From contig JBBILC010000157.1 of the NCBI GenBank assembly GCA_037445115.1, positions 1-10,278 on the forward strand: a DNA stretch of 10,278 nt, in the 5' to 3' direction. Both the position numbers and the translations under genes were made by a program. The DNA comes from Trichothermofontia sp037445115. GTDB lineage: Bacteria > Cyanobacteriota > Cyanobacteriia > B231. The notes below the pieces were generated by a model. That model ran no database searches. It was given only the letters and a program-made list of their open reading frames with translations, and was not told the DNA's origin. Every line of letters begins with the position of its first letter. Within the stretch, counting starts at the first letter, position 1. Shown here piece by piece: positions 6,016 through 10,278 of the stretch.

Positions 6016-6792
6016 ATGGTCACGCAGGGACGATCGAGCGCACCTGATTGTCAGGGATGTAGCAGTCAAGACAATTTAGGGTTTGACTTCAGCATGGCCT
6101 TTCAGCCGATCGTGGATGTCCGGACTAAAACTATTTTTGCCTATGAAGCCTTGGTTCGCGGCCTTACCAATGAACCTGCTAGCTCAATCCTGAGTCAGAT
6201 TAACGAGGACAATCGTTATCGGTTTGACCAAGCCTGTCGCGTGAAGGCGATCCAATGGGCGGCACGATTGGGGATGACAACGTATTTGTCGATTAATTTT
6301 CTGCCGAATGCGGTTTATCAAGCGGAAACGTGTATTCGCACGACACTTCAGGCATCTCAGGAATATGGTTTCCCCGCCAATCACATTATTTTTGAAGTGA
6401 CGGAGGGGGAAAAGATTCATGATCGAGACCATCTCAATCAGATTTTTGATGCCTATAAAAAATTAGGCTTTAAGACAGCGATCGATGATTTTGGGGCGGG
6501 ATATTCTGGTCTAAATCTCTTGGCCGAGTTCCAACCCGATATTATTAAGCTGGATATGGCGCTGATTCGGAATATCCACGAGGATCAGGTGCGACGGGCG
6601 ATTGTGGTTGGGATCATGCACGTTTGCCAGGAAATCGCCTGTGAGGTGATCGCGGAGGGGGTGGAAAGTCGATCAGAACTGCAAACCCTACGGGCGATGG
6701 GGATTCACCTCTTCCAGGGTTTTTACTTTGCGAAACCGGTGTTTGAGTCCCTCGCTACGATCCCCAGTCACTTGCTAGAACTAGAGGGATAG
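6016..6792 (+). CDS. Stand-alone EAL-domain cyclic di-GMP phosphodiesterase
   Basis: The 258-residue protein is almost wholly an EAL domain, which hydrolyses the second messenger c-di-GMP to linear pGpG. All residues known for metal binding and catalysis appear intact: E44 of YEALVRG, N94 (LSIN), E127 (FEVTE), D157-D158 (AIDDFGAGYSGL), K178 (IIKLD), E214 (IAEGVES) and Q234-G235 before the FYFAKP end. There is no GGDEF or classical sensor domain. Before the EAL fold lies a short segment with C12-x-x-C15 (DCQGC), leading into FDFSMAFQPIVD; this short Cys pair also occurs in other stand-alone EAL proteins and might bind metal or sense redox. I prefer ATG 6016; TTG 6010 is possible. The hydrolase gene follows after 53 bases. 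Catalytic activity is inferred from motifs. Confidence 0.93.
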   Translation: MVTQGRSSAPDCQGCSSQDNLGFDFSMAFQPIVDVRTKTIFAYEALVRGLTNEPASSILSQINEDNRYRFDQACRVKAIQWAARLGMTTYLSINFLPNAVYQAETCIRTTLQASQEYGFPANHIIFEVTEGEKIHDRDHLNQIFDAYKKLGFKTAIDDFGAGYSGLNLLAEFQPDIIKLDMALIRNIHEDQVRRAIVVGIMHVCQEIACEVIAEGVESRSELQTLRAMGIHLFQGFYFAKPVFESLATIPSHLLELEG

Positions 6793-6845
6793 GGTGATGT
6801 CCTATCGCCCGGTCTGACTGCTGCCCTCGCTTAACGGTAATCCGC

Positions 6846-7817
6846 ATGACTTCGATCGCGCCGCGCCAATCAGTTTCCTCCTCCGGACAAGACGCTGCTA
6901 ACCATACCGTGGCCAGTCTGCCCCCGATCGCTGCCACTGCCTCTGATCTTGGCCATCAACGGGATTGGGTTTGGCGGGGCTGGCGGGTTCGCTATACCTT
7001 TCTGCGGCCCGCGATGGCGTCGCCGCAGGCGGTTCCCATCCTGTTTTTGCATGGTTTTGGAGCAGCGATCGGGCACTGGCGTTCCAATTTGCAAGTCCTG
7101 GCTGAGACTCATCCGGTCTATGCCCTGGATTTCCTCGGTTTTGGAGCATCTACCAAGGCAGCTACGTCCTATAGTGTCGATCTCTGGGCGAGTCAGGTCT
7201 ATGACTTTTGGCGTACCTGGATTGGTCAGCCGGTGCTCTTGGTGGGGCATTCGCTGGGGGCATTGGTGGCGGTGACAGCGGCGGTGACCCATGCGGAGAT
7301 GGCACGATCGCTGGCCCTGTTCACCCTACCGGCTGCCCGTCAGGAGGTGCTGCCCCGTTGGGCGGTGCCTTGGGTGGGGGCGATCGAAGGGGTGTTTGCG
7401 TCGCCGTTGCTGTTGAAACCCCTCTTTCGGGTTGCCCGGGGTTCTGGGTTTATCCAGGCCGGGTTGCGCATGGCCTACCACGATCCCAGCCGGGTGGATG
7501 CCACAGTCTTGGGGATTTATACAACGCCTCCCCGTGATCGGGGAGCGGAGCGGGCGTTTTGCTGGCTGGTGCGGTCCAGCACGCAGCCGGGGTATAGTCC
7601 CCACTTGCATACCCTGTTGCCCCAGCTTGCTTGTCCAACACTGTTGTTGTGGGGAGAGTGCGATCGCATTGTGCCCCTAAGGTTGGCCGACCAATGGTTA
7701 CCCTTATCGCCTTATTTAACGCTGAAAACGTTTGCGGCAGCGGGACATTGCCTATATGACGAGTGTCCAGCAGCGGTGAATCAAACCCTTCTGGAGTGGG
7801 CGCTAGGGCAAAACTAG
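6846..7817 (+). CDS. Alpha/beta-fold hydrolase
   Basis: The 323-residue protein has the alpha/beta hydrolase layout: oxyanion-hole motif HGFGA (H69-A73), DFLGFGAS strand-turn, nucleophile elbow GHSLGA with Ser136, acid Asp273 in GECDRIVP and His301 in AAGHCLYDE, giving a complete Ser-Asp-His triad. A cap region lies between about residues 160 and 245. Related cyanobacterial and plastid proteins include esterases and pheophytinase-like enzymes, but the substrate cannot be read from the sequence. The first ~40 residues are Ser/Ala-rich and probably disordered; the conserved part begins near DWVWRGWRVRY. No good Shine-Dalgarno precedes ATG 6846, so a later start is possible. It lies 53 bases after the EAL gene on the same strand and may share its transcript. 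It converges with the glycosyltransferase gene. Confidence 0.9.
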   Translation: MTSIAPRQSVSSSGQDAANHTVASLPPIAATASDLGHQRDWVWRGWRVRYTFLRPAMASPQAVPILFLHGFGAAIGHWRSNLQVLAETHPVYALDFLGFGASTKAATSYSVDLWASQVYDFWRTWIGQPVLLVGHSLGALVAVTAAVTHAEMARSLALFTLPAARQEVLPRWAVPWVGAIEGVFASPLLLKPLFRVARGSGFIQAGLRMAYHDPSRVDATVLGIYTTPPRDRGAERAFCWLVRSSTQPGYSPHLHTLLPQLACPTLLLWGECDRIVPLRLADQWLPLSPYLTLKTFAAAGHCLYDECPAAVNQTLLEWALGQN

Positions 7818-7853
7818 ATTTCTTCCCTAGGCAGGCAAGGAGATGCGGCTAAA

Positions 7854-7915
7854 GCTTGTTGATCTAAGCAGTGCTTGTTGATCTAAGCAGTGCTTGTTGA
7901 TCTAAGCAGTGCTTG
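7854..7915. repeat. 19-bp tandem repeat, three full copies plus five bases
   Basis: The unit GCTTGTTGATCTAAGCAGT occurs at 7854-7872, 7873-7891 and 7892-7910 without mismatch, followed by GCTTG (7911-7915). Within each unit GCTT and AAGC can pair, so the transcript could form a series of small hairpins. It lies 36 bases after the hydrolase stop, between convergent genes. The even spacing recalls iterons, but no replication gene or origin feature is near; a slippage-prone spacer is the simpler reading. Confidence 0.95.
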
Positions 7916-8004
7916 AAGATGTTGTTGCCAGACAGACCGTGAATCGCAAGGTCTAGGTCCGATTGCCAATGCCAGGGAGCATCCCCCCGCAATGAACCAA
8001 GGGA

Positions 8005-8028
8005 AGCACCATCACTCCGATCGGTGCT
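8005..8028. terminator. Candidate hairpin at the 3' end of the glycosyltransferase gene
   Basis: AGCACC (8005-8010) pairs perfectly with GGTGCT (8023-8028) around a 12-base loop, spanning the glycosyltransferase stop codon (8012-8014 on the minus strand). On that strand the stem is followed by TCCCTTGG, not a true T-run, so termination would be weak or Rho-like. Low confidence. Confidence 0.3.
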
Positions 8029-8782
8029 CTAGTTCGAGCAAGCGAAGGACAAGGAGGAGTTCAGCCAGAAGGCGTTGGCAAGCATAATACCACCCCCGCC
8101 AGCCATCAAGGATGCCGCCTTTCAGAATGAGGCAATAAAAAAAGACGATGAAGGGAGCCGGTAACTTCAGTTTACGCAATTTGTCGCCCAGGCTGAGTTC
8201 CTGAAAGGGGGTTTGGGATAGTTTCTGGGCTTCGAGGATGAGATAACGATCCTGTGCCCATAGCCAGCGGCTCAGGGATTTGCGATCGTCGTGGTAGATG
8301 CAGCTTTTTAGGGTGTGGGGCTGTCCTTGAAGCTGTAATAGCTGGGTATGACCATCATCAATATACTTGCCTTTATCTTTGCGAAAAAGAACTAGCCTGG
8401 GAGGTAAGATTGTGCCTCGTAGGGATTTACTAAAAACGCAGTATTGGAAGTGAGCAAAGTACCCAGAAGTTTGCCCTTCTGGAGCAAGATGCTCTAATTC
8501 AGTCATGAAGCTATCACTAAGCACATAGTCTGCATCGAGGGAGAGAACCCAGGGGGTATGCACTTGCTCAAGGCCATAGTTCCACTGTTGAGCATGGGTA
8601 TCAAAGGAACGCTGATAAAGTTTGCTCTGGGGATAGGTCGCGGCAATCTCTAGCGTACTGTCGGTACTGAAACTATCAATAATGATGATTTGGGTCGCCC
8701 ATGTCAGTTTTTGCAGAGTGCGATCGAGGTTGGGGGCTTCGTTGTAGGTCAGGATGAGGGGGGTAATCTCACTTAGCTGCAT
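8012..8782 (-). CDS. Family 2 glycosyltransferase, WaaE/LOS-core-like
   Basis: This GT-A fold enzyme has ITPLILTYNEAPNL at residues 6-19, the nucleotide-sugar segment IIIIDSFSTDSTLEIA (32-47), the metal-binding DAD (83-85) in LSLDADYVL, and the acceptor-side HDDRKSLSRWLWAQDRY (164-180). The C-terminus is hydrophobic (LPAPFIVFFYCLILKGG) with a WRGWYY turn, suggesting attachment to the inner face of the plasma membrane. Enzymes of this type add a sugar to lipopolysaccharide core or other surface glycans; donor and acceptor are unknown here. I chose ATG at 8782 because the family starts a few residues before the TYNE motif; the frame stays open to ATG 8875, giving 287 residues with a 31-residue extension unlike the family. 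No good Shine-Dalgarno precedes either. It borders the AT-rich Mrr segment and converges with the hydrolase gene. Confidence 0.9.
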   Translation of the reverse strand: MQLSEITPLILTYNEAPNLDRTLQKLTWATQIIIIDSFSTDSTLEIAATYPQSKLYQRSFDTHAQQWNYGLEQVHTPWVLSLDADYVLSDSFMTELEHLAPEGQTSGYFAHFQYCVFSKSLRGTILPPRLVLFRKDKGKYIDDGHTQLLQLQGQPHTLKSCIYHDDRKSLSRWLWAQDRYLILEAQKLSQTPFQELSLGDKLRKLKLPAPFIVFFYCLILKGGILDGWRGWYYACQRLLAELLLVLRLLELEHRSE

Positions 8783-8895
8783 GGGATATCTGGGACTGGT
8801 GGGATGAAGCAAAATTTGAAGGGGGCGATCGTCAACGTTCACGGAGGTCTTCTTTGGTAAAGTTAACAATCGCAATCAACGAATCAGATTGAGAT

Positions 8896-8955
8896 TTATC
8901 TTATTTTTATTTCTGGCTTGATAAACACATTTTCAGCCATTAGACTTGGACTCAT
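8896..8955 (-). CDS. 19-codon ORF with ideal Shine-Dalgarno directly after mrr
   Basis: On the minus strand AAGGAG then TCATC leads into ATG (8955-8953), the best ribosome binding site in the right part of the window. The frame encodes MSPSLMAENVFIKPEIKIR and ends at TAA 8896-8898. It begins 23 bases after the mrr stop on the same strand, as an operon partner would. The peptide matches no family I know. It may be a genuine micro-protein or, more likely, the first codons of a gene cut off where the AT-rich segment meets ordinary chromosome at about 8880-8895. Confidence 0.35.
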   Translation of the reverse strand: MSPSLMAENVFIKPEIKIR

Positions 8956-8978
8956 GATGACTCCTTAACGAATATCGC

Positions 8979-9914
8979 TTAAAAATTTTCATCAAAGTAA
9001 TCGCTATCAATCTTTTTAACGGGATAGAGAGCAACGATCGAAACCCCCACATCATTATCAATCATCAGGTTAGTTAGTTGCTCACCGTCAATCAAGACAA
9101 TCTTACTGCCGATTTGCGAGACATAGGTTCTGGCCTCCTCGGTAAATCGTGAGGTGGTGATAAAAATTCCCTTGTTCGCTCGCTGAGCTTGTAGTGCCCC
9201 GGCAAATTGCATGACATCAGGTCTACCGACGGGGGTATTATCCCAGCGCTTTGCCTGAATATAAACGACATCAAGGCCAAGTTTGTCTTCTTTGATAATA
9301 CCGTCAATCCCGCCATCGCCACTTTTGCCGATCGCTCGTCCAGCATCCGATCGTGAGCCGCCGTACCCCATTTTGACCAGAAGTTCAACAACCACACGCT
9401 CGAAAAAAGCAGGCGAGGTTTTCTTGAGTTTGGCCAGGAGTTCATTAGCCAATTCGTCCCGCAGGTTTTCATAGGCAGCTTCTAAGGCTTCGGATGGCGT
9501 GGCAGCCGGGATATCGGGTGCTGATGCCGGGTCGATACTTCTTTCTCCATTTCTTGCTCTGGTCCCTTTAAGCTTTTTAAATTCAAGGAACTCAGGATAT
9601 TGCTCAAGGAGCTTGACATTAATCACCTGAGGCCGCTTATCCAAAAGTTCACGACCCGTGGCTGTTATTTGGTAGTAGCCTCGGCGGGTAGTTTCCAGCA
9701 GTCCAGCTTTTTTCAGGTATGTAGCAGCCCAACCCACGCGGTTACCAAAGGTTGACTGGGTGCCACTAGGCAGCATCTCGCGTAGGTCTTCCTCCGTGAG
9801 ATTTAATTCCTGGGCTAAAACCTCAACTGCCTCATTGGTCGTTAATTCGCGGTTACAAATTCCGGCATATCTGAGCAGTGGTAACATTAAACTTTGGTAA
9901 TCGGGTAATGTCAT
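8979..9914 (-). CDS. mrr: Mrr-type restriction endonuclease
   Basis: The 311-residue protein has the two-part architecture of Mrr. Residues ~5-95 form a winged-helix-like Mrr N-terminal DNA-binding domain (with FGNRVGWAATYLKKAGLLE and GYYQITATGRELL). Residues ~165-285 form the Mrr catalytic domain, a PD-(D/E)xK fold with E172 in FFERVVVELLVKMGYGG, GKSGDGGIDG (D200, D204) and YIQAKRW (Q220, K222), so the active site looks intact. Mrr enzymes are type IV systems that cut DNA carrying foreign methylation and need no partner methylase. The N-terminus MTLPDYQSLMLPLLR fits known Mrr proteins, so ATG 9914 is right despite a poor Shine-Dalgarno. Base composition is more AT-rich than the genes to its left, and it is flanked by fragments, suggesting horizontal acquisition. 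Target modification cannot be inferred. Confidence 0.93.
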   Translation of the reverse strand: MTLPDYQSLMLPLLRYAGICNRELTTNEAVEVLAQELNLTEEDLREMLPSGTQSTFGNRVGWAATYLKKAGLLETTRRGYYQITATGRELLDKRPQVINVKLLEQYPEFLEFKKLKGTRARNGERSIDPASAPDIPAATPSEALEAAYENLRDELANELLAKLKKTSPAFFERVVVELLVKMGYGGSRSDAGRAIGKSGDGGIDGIIKEDKLGLDVVYIQAKRWDNTPVGRPDVMQFAGALQAQRANKGIFITTSRFTEEARTYVSQIGSKIVLIDGEQLTNLMIDNDVGVSIVALYPVKKIDSDYFDENF

Positions 9915-9937
9915 TGAGGTGTTATTGATATTTTAAT

Positions 9938-9946
9938 GCCTAAGGC
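9938..9946. promoter_or_regulatory. Short palindrome upstream of mrr
   Basis: GCCTAAGGC is a perfect hyphenated palindrome centred 28 bases before the mrr start. On the minus strand it is followed by ATTAAAAT, a possible -10 box. It may be an operator or part of a weak transcription end for the upstream remnant; only the symmetry is seen. Confidence 0.25.
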
Positions 9947-9961
9947 TAATCTTCAGATATA

Positions 9962-10087
9962 CTAGCACATATTTAAAATCAACTCACTGTTAAAAGATAA
10001 AGTCTCTATATCGTATATAGTAACCGGCAATTCGTCTGGTATTTCTTGCGGTAACTCGACAATAATGAATCGATTTTTATCTAGCGT
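9962..10087 (-). pseudogene. Start-less C-terminal coding remnant upstream of mrr
   Basis: On the minus strand, 41 codons are open between TAG (10090-10088) and TAG (9964-9962). The translation has protein-like composition, reading RFIIVELPQEIPDELPVTIY followed by DIETLSFNSELILN, with an even mix of charged, proline and aliphatic residues rather than low complexity. There is no ATG or GTG before the last codons, and further upstream all frames are full of stops. This is what the tail of a decayed gene looks like. It sits 47 bases before mrr on the same strand, so it may have been the preceding gene of the same operon. I do not recognise the family, and chance cannot be excluded for so short a frame. 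Confidence 0.35.
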
Positions 10088-10278
10088 CTAACCGTTCTTG
10101 ACACGTTGAGACTATATTAGCATGCTGGATTTAGACTTGTCGTAGTAAGACTTTAGACTTCTATAAAATCTTAAGTGAGTTTTCTGAAAGTGGAACGCGC
10201 TATCGAGCTTATCCTATCTGCTTTCTAGCAGAAGTGTTGAATCTTAAGATTTTATTTTCTAAAAATAGACACACTAAT
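10088..10278. other. AT-rich non-coding end of the window
   Basis: No gene is visible; all frames on both strands are interrupted every few dozen bases. The nonamer TTTAGACTT occurs at about 10130 and 10152, and a 12-base inverted repeat (10164-10175 and 10243-10254) is present. The composition continues that of the mrr segment, so the element or degraded DNA probably extends beyond the window. Confidence 0.5.
10164..10254. repeat. 12-bp perfect inverted repeat, arms 67 bases apart
   Basis: TAAAATCTTAAG (10164-10175) is matched by its exact inverse CTTAAGATTTTA (10243-10254). The right arm is also the core of a self-palindrome, AATCTTAAGATT (10240-10251), so part of the match stems from the shared palindrome CTTAAG. 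It could be a binding site pair or the ends of a very small degenerate element. Confidence 0.6.

Noticed and set aside
6870..7292. 140-codon minus-strand frame opposite the hydrolase
   Set aside because: No motif; the opposite strand has a complete hydrolase with an intact catalytic triad.
7854..7915. CRISPR array
   Set aside because: The 19-bp units are contiguous with no spacers, and no cas gene is present.
8783..8875. Extended glycosyltransferase start at 8875
   Set aside because: The extra 31 residues are unlike the family N-terminus, which begins a few residues before the TYNE motif; the region is better read as upstream leader.
10003..10022. Near-palindrome TATATCGTATATA as an operator
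   Set aside because: The symmetry is imperfect and expected in AT-rich DNA; it also lies within the coding remnant.

Overview
The window comes from a cyanobacterium. It encodes a photosystem II subunit (PsbI), a phycobiliprotein chromophore lyase of the CpcS/CpeS family, a DUF3769 OstA/LptD-like outer-membrane protein and a protein family I associate with cyanobacteria only. It also carries at least six copies of the HIP1 octamer GCGATCGC (1330, 2864, 3762, 4167, 4838, 7660), where chance predicts well under one. Most of the window is fairly GC-rich; the right-hand 1.4 kb is clearly more AT-rich. Genus cannot be fixed from what is here.

Layout, left to right. (a) 1-275: the 3' end of an unrecognised Pro/Thr/Ala-rich protein. 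(b) 412-531: psbI, 39 codons. (c) 760-3666: a 968-aa DUF3769 protein with a very long proline-rich N-terminus, an OstA domain and a beta-rich C-terminal region. (d) 3667-4109: a 443-base gap with several hairpins, a small ORF with a strong Shine-Dalgarno and a 15-bp tandem duplication. (e) 4110-4883: a 257-aa cyanobacterial protein of unknown function. (f) 4882-5045: dispersed-repeat DNA between convergent genes, including a perfect 60-bp tandem duplication. (g) 5063-5626 (minus): CpcS/CpeS-type lyase. (h) 5627-6015: divergent intergenic region with a Shine-Dalgarno-occluding hairpin and a doubtful Trp-rich ORF. (i) 6016-6792: stand-alone EAL c-di-GMP phosphodiesterase. (j) 6846-7817: alpha/beta hydrolase. 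(k) 7854-7915: 19-bp tandem repeats between convergent genes. (l) 8012-8782 (minus): family 2 glycosyltransferase. (m) 8896-10278: AT-rich segment with an Mrr-type restriction endonuclease flanked on its own strand by a 19-codon ORF downstream and a start-less coding remnant upstream.

Functional links: psbI and the lyase belong to the photosynthetic apparatus. The DUF3769 protein and the WaaE-like glycosyltransferase both point to the outer membrane and its glycolipids, but they are far apart and not an operon. The EAL protein and hydrolase are co-directional and 53 bases apart, possibly co-transcribed. The Mrr segment looks like acquired, partly eroded defence DNA. I found no tRNA, rRNA, CRISPR array or transposase. 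No wholly new system is convincing; the best leads are the small Shine-Dalgarno-led ORFs, the repeat arrays and the eroded Mrr neighbourhood.
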